A stretch of 64,000 nucleotides of DNA from NCBI RefSeq assembly GCF_029892565.1, contig NZ_JARXVH010000007.1, positions 248,001 through 312,000 of the forward strand. The letters run 5' to 3'. Below, one piece after another: positions 24,501 to 32,491 of the stretch. Origin of the DNA: Streptomyces pseudovenezuelae. GTDB taxonomy: Bacteria > Actinomycetota > Actinomycetes > Streptomycetales > Streptomycetaceae. The position numbers and the translations under genes were made by a program. Every line of letters begins with the position of its first letter. The stretch's first letter is position 1. The notes under the pieces are model-generated. The model made no database searches. It saw nothing but the letters and a program-made list of their open reading frames with translations, and was not told the DNA's origin.

Positions 24501-24520
24501 TAGTTAGGCAGACCTAACTA
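24501..24520. promoter_or_regulatory. Palindromic operator, iron-box-like, before the 57-aa ORF
   Basis: TAGTTAGG-CAGA-CCTAACTA: perfect 8-bp arms. It shares the TTAGGC...ACCTAA halves with the DmdR1/IdeR iron box (TTAGGTTAGGCTAACCTAA), matching about 13 of 19 positions. The A/T content differs from the surroundings. Binding protein unproven. Confidence 0.55.
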
Positions 24521-24650
24521 CGGATTGGGTACCATGTGACCACGTACGAGACATCGAACGCAATATCTTGCCGACGCGTTGTCGGAACCTTCATCAAAAC
24601 CGACCATCGGCCACCGTCGGACCGGCAGGGCTCTCAGGCACACCGCACGC

Positions 24651-25163
24651 TCAGGCGGACAGCACACCGAGGTCCGCGGCAGCCCACCGCTCCCCCAGCC
24701 CCGTCACCGTCACGTGCCGTACCTCGTCCGTGGTGTCCCCGACGGCGCGGTGGATCACGATGTCGAGCCGGTCGTCGGTCAGCTCCTCGACCTTGCCCTC
24801 GCCCCACTCCACGACGATCACCGAGTCGGACAGCGAGACGTCGAGGTCGAGGTCCTCCATCTCGTCGAGCCCGCCGCCCAGGCGATACGCGTCGACGTGG
24901 ACGAGCGGCGGCCCCTCGCCCAGCGACGGATGCACGCGCGCGATCACGAACGTCGGCGAGGTGACCGCGCCCCGCACCCCGAGCCCCTCGCCGAGTCCCC
25001 GGGTGAGCGTCGTCTTGCCCGCGCCGAGCTCCCCGTTGAGCATCACGAGGTCACCGGCGCGCAGCAGTTTCGCCAGGCGGCGGCCCAACTCCCGCATCTG
25101 GTCGGGGGAGGTGACGGTCAGTTCGGTCTCAGCCCGGCTGTGCGGTGCCGCTGGTGCTTCCAT
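24651..25163 (-). CDS. tsaE: t6A biosynthesis ATPase TsaE
   Basis: 170 residues from ATG at 25163 (GTG at 25169 is an alternative). The Walker A loop GELGAGKTT, the SPTFVIARVH segment, HVDAYRL and VVEWGEG are the TsaE signature. It is the ATPase needed for turnover of the TsaB-TsaD complex. It overlaps the 3' end of the alpha/beta hydrolase gene by 35 bases and is transcribed with it and possibly alr. The gap of 178 bases downstream holds the palindrome and the start of the 57-residue ORF. Confidence 0.95.
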   Translation of the reverse strand: MEAPAAPHSRAETELTVTSPDQMRELGRRLAKLLRAGDLVMLNGELGAGKTTLTRGLGEGLGVRGAVTSPTFVIARVHPSLGEGPPLVHVDAYRLGGGLDEMEDLDLDVSLSDSVIVVEWGEGKVEELTDDRLDIVIHRAVGDTTDEVRHVTVTGLGERWAAADLGVLSA

Positions 25164-26379
25164 AGCCACCCACGGTAGCTCCTGCGGGCACGGCGCCCGC
25201 GCGGGTCAGCAGGTCCGCGAGCCGGTCGGTGACCACCTCGGGGTGCTCCAGCATGACCAGGTGCCCGGCGTCCGGGACCAGCACCAGCTCGGCGTCCGGC
25301 AGCAGGTCGGCGATGGCCTCGCTGTGCTCGCTGGGCGTCACCAGGTCCTTGACGCCGGCCAGCACCAGCACCGGCAGGTCCTTGAAGTGGGCAAGGGCCA
25401 GGGTCTTGTCGTGGTCGGTGAAGGCCGGGTAGAACTCGGCGACCACGTCGATCGGCGTGGACTCGATCATCCGCTCGGCGAACCGCGCGATCGCCGGGTC
25501 GACGTCCCGCGAGGCGAACGAGTACCGCTTGATGATCCCGGCGAACAGATCGGCGGTGGCCCGCCGCCCCTTCTCCACCAGCGCGGCCTGCGTGCCCAGC
25601 GCCTTCAGCACGCCCGGCAGGATCCGCCGCACCGCGTTGACCCCGGCCACCGGCAGCCCGAAGTTGACCTCGCCGAGCCGCCCGGACGACGTACCGACGA
25701 GCCCGACGCCGACGACACGGTCGCGGATCAGGTCGGGGAACTGGTCGGCCAGGGCCATCACCGTCATGCCGCCCATGGAGTGCCCGACCAGCACGATCGG
25801 CCCCTCGGGCACGGCCGCGTCGAGCACGGCCTTCAGATCGCGGCCCAGCTCGTCGATGGTGACCGGCACGCCGTCCTGATGCTGCTGCACGCCCCGCCCG
25901 GACCGGCCGTGGCTGCGCTGATCCCAGTACACGGCGCGTACGACACCGCGCAGGGCGGCACGCTGGAAGTGCCAGGAGTCCTGGCTGAGGCAGTAGCCGT
26001 GGCTGAAGACGACGGTGACGGGGGCGGGCGCCTTGCGGCCGAACAGCCGGCGCCGGCGCGGACCGATCGACGGCACGGCCTCGGGGTCGACGTCGTCGAC
26101 CTCGTAGTACAGCTCGGTGCCGTCCTCGGCGTACGCCCTGCCGGGCATGCCGCGCAGACCGCCATACGGTCCCGTCGAGTCGAGGGCGAGTTTGGCCTTC
26201 TCGCGCATGCCGCGGCCGACCGTGAGCCGCTCGATGGCGACGCCTGCCGCCGCGCCGGCGGCGATCACGCCTATCGCGGCGCCCGCGATCCCGGTCGCCC
26301 GGCGCCAGTTGCCGCCCGCCGCCGTGGCGGAGGCTACGGCTGCGACGGCCCCGACGGCCTCCGCACTGCTCTCGCTCAC
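25129..26379 (-). CDS. Alpha/beta hydrolase with N-terminal helix
   Basis: 416 residues from GTG at 26379, behind AGAGGAG. An Ala-rich hydrophobic segment (GIAGAAIGVIAAGAAAGVAI, about 26-45) may anchor it. The hydrolase core has the oxyanion stretch VVFSHGYCLSQDSWHF, the nucleophile elbow GHSMGG, an acidic residue in VLAGVKDLVTPSEHS and the catalytic His in VPDAGHLVMLEHPE. The substrate is unknown. The gene always seems to sit between alr and tsaE in Streptomyces, which suggests shared expression rather than a shared pathway. Confidence 0.9.
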   Translation of the reverse strand: MSESSAEAVGAVAAVASATAAGGNWRRATGIAGAAIGVIAAGAAAGVAIERLTVGRGMREKAKLALDSTGPYGGLRGMPGRAYAEDGTELYYEVDDVDPEAVPSIGPRRRRLFGRKAPAPVTVVFSHGYCLSQDSWHFQRAALRGVVRAVYWDQRSHGRSGRGVQQHQDGVPVTIDELGRDLKAVLDAAVPEGPIVLVGHSMGGMTVMALADQFPDLIRDRVVGVGLVGTSSGRLGEVNFGLPVAGVNAVRRILPGVLKALGTQAALVEKGRRATADLFAGIIKRYSFASRDVDPAIARFAERMIESTPIDVVAEFYPAFTDHDKTLALAHFKDLPVLVLAGVKDLVTPSEHSEAIADLLPDAELVLVPDAGHLVMLEHPEVVTDRLADLLTRAGAVPAGATVGGYGSTSGTAQPG

Positions 26380-26570
26380 GTGTACTGCTCCTCTTTCGCC
26401 GGACTGCTTGCTGTTCGCTGGATCGGGTGATGCGGGTGATGCCCGTAATGCAGGTGATACCCGGGATGCCGGTGGTGCCCCAGTGACAGATGCCACCGGT
26501 GAGGTGCCCTCCGAGGGGTTACCCCACTTGTTCCCGGTTCACGGCTGGTTCCTCATTCAAGTAGTCGCAT

Positions 26571-27746
26571 TCACGGAGACGCATTCACATAGACGCGAGG
26601 AACGCGCGTTCCGATGCGCGTGACGATCTCGTACGCGATGGTGCCCGCGGCCTGCGCCCAGTCCTCGGCGGTGGGCTCGCCCCGGTCGCCGGGTCCGAAC
26701 AGCACCGCCTCCGTGCCGGGCGGCGGCTCGTCCCCGCCGAGGTCGACGACGAACTGGTCCATCGCGACCCGCCCCGCGACCGTCCGCCACTTGCCGTCGA
26801 CCAGGACGGGACCGGTGCCGGAGGCGTGCCGCGGGATGCCGTCCGCGTAGCCGACGGGCACGAGGCCGAGGGTCGTCTCGCCGGGGGTGGTGTAGTGATG
26901 CCCGTAACTGACGCCGTGGCCCCCGGGGACGCGCTTCACGAGGGCGATGTTCGCCGCGAGCGTCATCACCGGGCGCAGTCCGAAGTCGGCCGGGGTGCCG
27001 ACCTCCGGGCTGGGCGAGATGCCGTAGACGGCGATCCCGGTGCGGACGAGGTCGAAGTGGGCCTCGGGGAGCGTGAGCGTGGCGGGCGAGTTGGCGATGT
27101 GCCGCACCTCGGGGCGCACGCCCTGGCCCTCGGCGTACGCGAGCATCTCCCGGAAGAGGGTGAGCTGGGCGGCGATGGAGGGGTGCCCCGGCTCGTCGGC
27201 GCAGGCGAAGTGGGACCAGAGCCCGGTGACGTGGACCAGTCCTTCCGCCTCCGCGCGCAGGGCCTCGCCCACCAACTCGGCCCAGTCGTCGCCCGGTTGA
27301 CACCCGTTCCGCCCGAGCCCGGTGTCGGCCTTGAGCTGCACGCACGCGGGGATGCCGGCGGCGCGGGCGGCCGCGGTGACCTCCTCCAGCGCCCACATAC
27401 CGCTCACGGAGACGTCGATGTCGGCCTCGACGGCCTCCCGCCAGGGCCCGCCGGGAGTCCACAGCCAGCACATGATCCGAACCCGCTCGGGCGTGAGCCC
27501 ACCGGCCCGCCGCAGCGCAAGCGCCTCCTCGGGCGTCGCCGTGCCGAGCCAGCCGGCCCCCGCCTCGACGGCCGCGCGGGCGCACGGCACCGCCCCATGG
27601 CCGTACGCCTCGGACTTCACGACGGCCATGAGCTGCGCACCGGGCGCGAGGGCGCGCAGGGCCCGCACATTGGCCCGCAGGGCGGCCAGATCGATCTCGG
27701 CACGGGCGCGAAGGGGTGCGGTCGGGGCGGTGGCTGTCTCATTCAT
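26571..27746 (-). CDS. alr: Alanine racemase
   Basis: 391 residues from ATG at 27746. Fold-type III PLP enzyme that makes D-alanine for peptidoglycan. The PLP lysine lies in MAVVKSEAYGHGAV (usually VVKANAYGHG). HVTGLWSHFACADEP, the catalytic Tyr region GVSYGHHYTT and DQFVVDLG are as in the family. It starts upstream of the hydrolase-tsaE genes with a 191-base gap that contains degenerate GGTGATGC-like repeats but no gene. Confidence 0.97.
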   Translation of the reverse strand: MNETATAPTAPLRARAEIDLAALRANVRALRALAPGAQLMAVVKSEAYGHGAVPCARAAVEAGAGWLGTATPEEALALRRAGGLTPERVRIMCWLWTPGGPWREAVEADIDVSVSGMWALEEVTAAARAAGIPACVQLKADTGLGRNGCQPGDDWAELVGEALRAEAEGLVHVTGLWSHFACADEPGHPSIAAQLTLFREMLAYAEGQGVRPEVRHIANSPATLTLPEAHFDLVRTGIAVYGISPSPEVGTPADFGLRPVMTLAANIALVKRVPGGHGVSYGHHYTTPGETTLGLVPVGYADGIPRHASGTGPVLVDGKWRTVAGRVAMDQFVVDLGGDEPPPGTEAVLFGPGDRGEPTAEDWAQAAGTIAYEIVTRIGTRVPRVYVNASP

Positions 27747-27818
27747 GGCGTCCCCAGTCTCTCAGAGGGGTGCGACAACACCGGGGACACACCCGGTGGT
27801 CCGGCGCGAGGGCGCTTC

Positions 27819-27861
27819 CGCATTCCTTTCCCGGAGCGCGCGTCCCCGGGAAAGGAATGCG
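27819..27861. repeat. Long inverted repeat between alr and the phosphotriesterase gene
   Basis: Two 16-base arms (CGCATTCCTTTCCCGG and its exact complement) flank an 11-base G/C loop. A further CCGGCGC/GCGCCGG pair extends it outward with a bulge. It is in a 240-base divergent intergenic region, 73 bases before alr and 126 before the phosphotriesterase gene. Confidence 0.75.
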
Positions 27862-27986
27862 CGCCGGCGCGAAAGACGGCGTCGCCGGGCCGCTGCGAGA
27901 GTCGTGAACGTCGAGCACATCAGGGCACCTCCACGCTGCCCCGGCACATCACCGCACCCCACCGCACATCACGTCTAAGGATCCGC

Positions 27987-28964
27987 ATGCCCTCGTCTCC
28001 GGAAGTACAGACCGTCCGCGGCCCCGTAGCGGCAAGCGACCTCGGCACCGTCCTGATGCACGAGCACGTCTTCGTCCTCACCGAGGAACTCCGGCAGAGC
28101 CTGCCTGAGACCTGGGACGAGCAGGAGCGGATCGCCGACGCGGTGACCCGGCTGAAGGCCCTGGCCGCGACCGGCGTCACCACGATCGTCGATCCCACCG
28201 TCATCGGGCTCGGCCGCAACGTCGCGCGCGTGGCCGAGGTGAACGCGCAGGTCGACCTCGACATCGTCGCGGCGACCGGCGTGTACACGCTCACCGACGT
28301 CCCCCACTTCTTCCAGTACCACGGGCCCGGCACGATCCTCGGCGGCCCCGAGGCGATGACCGAGCTGTTCGTGCGCGAACTCACCGTGGGCATCGCGGAC
28401 ACCGGCATCAGGGCCGCGTTCCTCAAGTGCGCGATCGAGAACGAACTCACCCCGGGCGTCGAGCGGGTGATGCGCGCGGTGGCCCAGGCCCATCTGCGCA
28501 CCGGCGCCCCCATCACCGTGCACACCAGCGCGCAGGCCCGCACCGGCCTGGTCGCGCAGGACATCCTGCGCAGCGAGGGCGTGGACCTCGCGGCGGTCGT
28601 CATCGGCCACAGCGGCGACACCGCCGACCTCGACTACCTGCACCGGCTCATCGACAACGGTTCGTACGTCGGCATGGACCGCTTCGGCCTCGACATCCTG
28701 CTGCCGGGCGACCAGCGGGTGGCGACCGTCGCGAAGCTCGCGGGCGAGGGCTTCGCCGACCGGATGGTGCTGTCGCACGACGCGTCCTGCCACATCGACT
28801 GGTTCCCGCCGGGCGTACGCGAGCAGATCGCGCCGAACTGGCACTACACGCACCTGCACGACGAGGTGCTCCCGGCGTTGCGCTCCGCGGGTGTGACGGA
28901 GGCACAGCTGACGACCATGCTGGTGGACAACCCGCGCCGGTACTTCACCCCGCCCACCGACTAA
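27987..28964 (+). CDS. Phosphotriesterase-family metallohydrolase
   Basis: 325 residues from ATG at 27987 (AAGGA upstream). Amidohydrolase-fold protein: LMHEHVFVLT gives the HxH metal ligands, ITVHTSAQARTG and AVVIGHSGDTADLDYLHRL give the two further His ligands, and VLSHDASC the Asp. Position FLKCAI holds the usual bridging lysine (carbamylated in phosphotriesterases). Such proteins are mostly lactonases or esterases; the natural substrate cannot be set from sequence. It is divergent from alr and convergent with the L,D-transpeptidase gene. Confidence 0.92.
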   Translation: MPSSPEVQTVRGPVAASDLGTVLMHEHVFVLTEELRQSLPETWDEQERIADAVTRLKALAATGVTTIVDPTVIGLGRNVARVAEVNAQVDLDIVAATGVYTLTDVPHFFQYHGPGTILGGPEAMTELFVRELTVGIADTGIRAAFLKCAIENELTPGVERVMRAVAQAHLRTGAPITVHTSAQARTGLVAQDILRSEGVDLAAVVIGHSGDTADLDYLHRLIDNGSYVGMDRFGLDILLPGDQRVATVAKLAGEGFADRMVLSHDASCHIDWFPPGVREQIAPNWHYTHLHDEVLPALRSAGVTEAQLTTMLVDNPRRYFTPPTD

Positions 28965-28981
28965 CGCCCGCCGCCGGGGTC

Positions 28982-29917
28982 CTAGCTCCCGGGCCGGTGC
29001 CCCCAGACGTACACCCGGTCGCCCTTCTTCAGCACACCCCACAGCTTCCGGGCGTCGCCGAGGCGCAGGTTGACGCAGCCCCAGGACCCGGTGGTGGTGT
29101 AAATGCTGCCGTAGACGGCATGAAAGGCCTGCCCGCCGTCGAAGAACTGGGCATACGGCATGGGCGAGTTGTAGAGCGTCGACCAGTGGTTCTTGTGCTT
29201 CCAGAAGACCTTGTGCCACCCGGGCCGGGTCCGGTGTCCGGTGCGCCCGCTGCGCATCGGCACCGGCCCGAAGACGACCTTCTTGCCCTTCTGCACCCAG
29301 GTCAGCTCGCGATTGAGATCGACACAGGCGACCCGGTACGACTTCACCGGGCACAACTTCTTGGCGTTCGGATTCTTCCGGGCACCGATGAACTGCATGG
29401 TCGCCCAGGTAACGGGGCCGGCGAACCCGATGGCCGGCTTGATCTTCTGCTTCTGCTGGAACTTCCGGATGGCCTTGCAGTCGGCCACCGACTGCTTCCC
29501 GTCCGCCTTCAGCTTCAGCCACCGCTCGACCGGCCGCTGATAGGGCCCGGTCCGCTTGCTGCACGCCACCTTCGCGACGGCGTCCCCGAGCGGCACGTAC
29601 TCGACGAGGTCGTACGTCCCCTCCGCGGCGTCCCGCGGCTCCACGGCGTCCTCCGCGCGCGTCGGCGTGTACACCTGCGGCGGCAACACCTGGTCGGGCG
29701 TATCGATCTGCCAGGGCTGATACGGCCCCGGAGCGACCCCGGGCACAAGCTCGGTCTCGGGTCCGGAGACGGGCGGCGCCGGGGCAGGGGGCGCGGGAGC
29801 GGGCGGCACGGGATCGGCGGCCCAGGCGGTACCGCCGGAGAGGGCGGTCACGGGAAGGGCCGTCACGACGGCCAGGACCACGGCAACACTTCGACATGCG
29901 ATACGTCTGCTGATCAT
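28982..29917 (-). CDS. Secreted L,D-transpeptidase with peptidoglycan-binding domain
   Basis: 311 residues from ATG at 29917. A signal peptide (to about GGTAWA, residue 33) is followed by a Pro-rich linker (VPPAPAPPAPAPPVSG). A peptidoglycan-binding-like helical domain (VADCKAIRKFQQKQKIKP, GFAGPVTWATMQF) is next. The YkuD catalytic domain ends with HAVYGSIYTTTGSWGCVNLR, containing the His and the S-x-G-C-x-N Cys nucleophile. It makes or edits 3-3 crosslinks in the cell wall. Three extra Cys in the middle may form disulphides. Confidence 0.93.
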   Translation of the reverse strand: MISRRIACRSVAVVLAVVTALPVTALSGGTAWAADPVPPAPAPPAPAPPVSGPETELVPGVAPGPYQPWQIDTPDQVLPPQVYTPTRAEDAVEPRDAAEGTYDLVEYVPLGDAVAKVACSKRTGPYQRPVERWLKLKADGKQSVADCKAIRKFQQKQKIKPAIGFAGPVTWATMQFIGARKNPNAKKLCPVKSYRVACVDLNRELTWVQKGKKVVFGPVPMRSGRTGHRTRPGWHKVFWKHKNHWSTLYNSPMPYAQFFDGGQAFHAVYGSIYTTTGSWGCVNLRLGDARKLWGVLKKGDRVYVWGHRPGS

Positions 29918-30036
29918 GCGATCAGAGAAACGCGCCCGGGGGCCGGGACCGGGGTGGCACGCGGACGGGGTCACCCATACGTAGCCGCGTACACCCCCTC
30001 ATTGGTCCCTCCCGCTGGTCCCTCCCCCTGTCCCTC

Positions 30037-31476
30037 CTACTGGTCCCGCACATCCCGCCAAGCCCGTACGACCGCCTCCGCCACGTCATGCGCCCCCACC
30101 GGCGCCCCGTCCGACGCGAGCCTCCCGGCCAGCCCGTGCAGATACGCGGCGACGCTGCCCGCGTCCAGCGCGCTGAGCCCGGCCGCGAGCAGTGACCCGG
30201 CGAGCCCGGACAGCACGTCCCCGCTCCCGGCGGTGGCCAGCCACCCGGTGCCGGTCGAGTTCACGCGTACGGCACCGCCCGCGGCGTCGGCGATCAGCGT
30301 GGTCGACCCCTTGAGCAGGACGGTCGCCCCGTACCGCGCCGCCAGCTCCCGGGCCGACGCCAGCCGCGCCCCCTCGACCTCCTCGCGGGCCACGCCGAGC
30401 AGCGCGGCGGCCTCACCGGCGTGCGGGGTCATCAGCGTCGGCGCGGTACGGGCCCGTACGGCATCCCGGTCCGCGAGCCGCAGCCCGTCCGCGTCGATCA
30501 GCACCGGCACGTCGGCCGACACGACCTCGCCGACGACCGAGGCGTCGTCCCCGGCCCCGGGCCCGACGACCCACGCCTGTACGCGCCCGGCGTGCTTGGG
30601 CCCCTGGTCGGACACGAGCACCTCGGGGAACCGCGCGATCACCGCGTCCGCGGCCGGCCCGACGTACCGCACGGCCCCGGCACCACCCCGGAGTGCCCCG
30701 GCGACGGCAAGCACAGCCGCGCCCGGATACCGGGCCGACCCCGCCGCGATCCCGACGACACCGCGCCGGTACTTGTCGCTCTCGGCGCCGGGCACGGGCA
30801 GCAGCGCGGCCACGTCCACATGCTGCAAGGCCTCCAACCCGGGCTCTTCGGGGAGTACGTCCCCCAGCCCGATGTCGACGAGCCGCACCGACCCGGCGTA
30901 CTCCCGCGCGGGATCGATCAGCAACGCCGGCTTGTGCGTCCCGAAGGTCACGGTCAGATCGGCCCGTACGGCGGCCCCGCGCACCTCCCCGGTGTCCGCC
31001 TCGACGCCACTGGGCAGATCGACGGCGACGACGGGAACGCGGGCTTCGGCGGCGAACCCGGCCAGCCGTTCGGCGTCGGGCCGCAGCCCGCCGGTGCCGC
31101 CGATCCCGACGATGCCGTCGACGACGAGGTCGGCACGGAGGACGGTCTCCTCGCCATCGGCCGGATCGACGGTGCGCCCCCCGGCCCGCCGAAACGCCGC
31201 GAGCCCTCCGGCATGGGTCCGCTCGGGAGCGAGCAGTACGGCGGCGACCCCCGCGCCCCGCCGGGCGAGCCGCGCGCCGGCGTACAGCGCGTCGCCCCCG
31301 TTGTCCCCGCTCCCGACGAGCAGAACGATCCGGCTCCCGTAGACGCGCCCGAGCAACTCGGCACAGGCGACGGCGAGCCCGGCGGCGGCGCGCTGCATCA
31401 GCGCCCCCTCGGGAAGCCGCGCCATGAGCGCCCGCTCTGCGGTCCTTACCGTCTCCACGCTGTACGCAGTACGCAT
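30037..31476 (-). CDS. nnr: Bifunctional NAD(P)H-hydrate epimerase / ADP-dependent dehydratase
   Basis: 479 residues from ATG at 31476. The N-terminal YjeF_N domain (about 1-215) epimerises damaged NAD(P)HX; it carries LLVGSGDNGGDALYAG and VDLPSGVEADTG. The C-terminal ribokinase-like domain (about 225-475) rehydrates NADHX using ADP; it shows LMTPHAGEAAALLGV, VLLKGSTTLIAD and the ATP-site GSGDVLSGLAGSLLAAG. Located between the L,D-transpeptidase and acpS on the same strand, as in related genomes. Confidence 0.96.
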   Translation of the reverse strand: MRTAYSVETVRTAERALMARLPEGALMQRAAAGLAVACAELLGRVYGSRIVLLVGSGDNGGDALYAGARLARRGAGVAAVLLAPERTHAGGLAAFRRAGGRTVDPADGEETVLRADLVVDGIVGIGGTGGLRPDAERLAGFAAEARVPVVAVDLPSGVEADTGEVRGAAVRADLTVTFGTHKPALLIDPAREYAGSVRLVDIGLGDVLPEEPGLEALQHVDVAALLPVPGAESDKYRRGVVGIAAGSARYPGAAVLAVAGALRGGAGAVRYVGPAADAVIARFPEVLVSDQGPKHAGRVQAWVVGPGAGDDASVVGEVVSADVPVLIDADGLRLADRDAVRARTAPTLMTPHAGEAAALLGVAREEVEGARLASARELAARYGATVLLKGSTTLIADAAGGAVRVNSTGTGWLATAGSGDVLSGLAGSLLAAGLSALDAGSVAAYLHGLAGRLASDGAPVGAHDVAEAVVRAWRDVRDQ

Positions 31477-31525
31477 GGGTCGAGTCTCTCGCGCAGGCGC
31501 GGATCAACGCACCCGGGCGGACGGA

Positions 31526-31897
31526 TCAGCCCTCGGCGAGCACCACGGCCGACGCGACCCCCGCGTCATGGCTGAGCGACACATGCCAGGACCGCACACC
31601 CAACTCGGCCGCCTTCGCGGCGACGGTCCCCTTCACCCGCAGGCGAGGCTGCCCGCTCTCCTCGACGTACACCTCGGCGTCCGTCCACAGCAGCCCGGCC
31701 GGCGCCCCGAGCGCCTTGGCCAACGCCTCCTTGGCGGCGAAGCGTGCGGCCAGCGAGGCAACCCCCCGACGCTCCCCGCTGGGCAACAACAACTCGCTCT
31801 CCAGAAAGAGCCGTTCGGCCATCCCAGGCGTCCGCTTGAGCGACGCCGCGAACCGATCGATCTCGGCCACGTCGATACCGACCCCGATGATGCTCAT
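31526..31897 (-). CDS. acpS: Holo-[acyl-carrier-protein] synthase AcpS
   Basis: 123 residues from ATG at 31897. It starts IIGVGIDVAEIDRFAAS (metal-binding Asp) and has LAARFAAKEALAKALG, the second AcpS motif. It transfers 4'-phosphopantetheine from coenzyme A to the fatty-acid ACP. 49 bases upstream of nnr on the same strand. The 139 bases between it and the divergent secreted protein gene contain the promoters of both. Confidence 0.96.
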   Translation of the reverse strand: MSIIGVGIDVAEIDRFAASLKRTPGMAERLFLESELLLPSGERRGVASLAARFAAKEALAKALGAPAGLLWTDAEVYVEESGQPRLRVKGTVAAKAAELGVRSWHVSLSHDAGVASAVVLAEG

Positions 31898-32036
31898 GCC
31901 GAGCACCTTAAAGGCCGAGTACCTCAAGTCCCTGAAGGACCCGCGATCATGACATGCCCGCGCCCCAAGTAACGTTCCCCCTGACCCGCATCCGCGGTTG
32001 CGGACGCGAACGCACGTCAACGGGAGAACGCAAGCT

Positions 32037-32405
32037 ATGAAGTTGAAGGCACTCGGAACCGCGGCAGCGGCCGTCGCGCTCGTCGGTACGACGCTCACCG
32101 GCGGGGTGGCCGTCGCCCAGACGACCGCCCGGCCCGCCGCCGTGTCGGCCGCCGCGCTGCCGACGGACTGCAGCAAGGTCCTGAGCCCCATCAAGCCCAA
32201 GGAAAGCGTCAACATCCGCACCAGCCCGAAGACGTCCGCCACGGCGATCGGCGTCTGGCCCAAGGGCAAGGGCGGTGCGATCTGCAACGACGGCAAGTCC
32301 TACAAGGGCGGCTCGTACACGGCCTGCGGCAAGACGAGCGATCAGTGGTACTACGGCGGCTACGGCTCCAAGACGGGCTGGGTCACGAAGACCTGCACGT
32401 ACTGA
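32037..32405 (+). CDS. Small secreted SH3-like protein
   Basis: 122 residues from ATG at 32037. A signal peptide ends near GVAVA (residue 27). The mature part, about 90 residues, reads as one bacterial SH3-like domain: SVNIRTSPKTSATAIGVW, KGGSYTACGKTSDQWYYGGY, TGWVTKTCTY. Four Cys could make two disulphides. Such proteins usually bind wall or other extracellular ligands. A perfect bidirectional hairpin follows at 32440. Confidence 0.85.
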   Translation: MKLKALGTAAAAVALVGTTLTGGVAVAQTTARPAAVSAAALPTDCSKVLSPIKPKESVNIRTSPKTSATAIGVWPKGKGGAICNDGKSYKGGSYTACGKTSDQWYYGGYGSKTGWVTKTCTY

Positions 32406-32439
32406 CCGGCGCTCGACTGCTCGACTGAAGGACCGTGCA

Positions 32440-32470
32440 AGGGGCGGACGGCACACAGCCGTCCGCCCCT
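32440..32470. terminator. Bidirectional terminator between SH3-like gene and glmS
   Basis: AGGGGCGGACGGC, 5-base loop ACACA, then the exact complement: 13 bp. It is between the ends of two convergent genes. Confidence 0.85.
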
Positions 32471-32491
32471 CCCGCGCTCAAGACAACCCGC

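Noticed and set aside
24536..24650. Plus-strand gene beginning near 24536
   Set aside because: The ORF is the complement of tsaE and its flank; no coding bias in the intergenic part.
27762..27962. 66-codon minus-strand ORF before alr
   Set aside because: Arg-rich translation that runs through the inverted repeat; no ribosome site and no familiar leader-peptide pattern.
28427..31342. 971-codon plus-strand ORF over the L,D-transpeptidase and nnr
   Set aside because: Shadow of two minus-strand genes with clear catalytic motifs.
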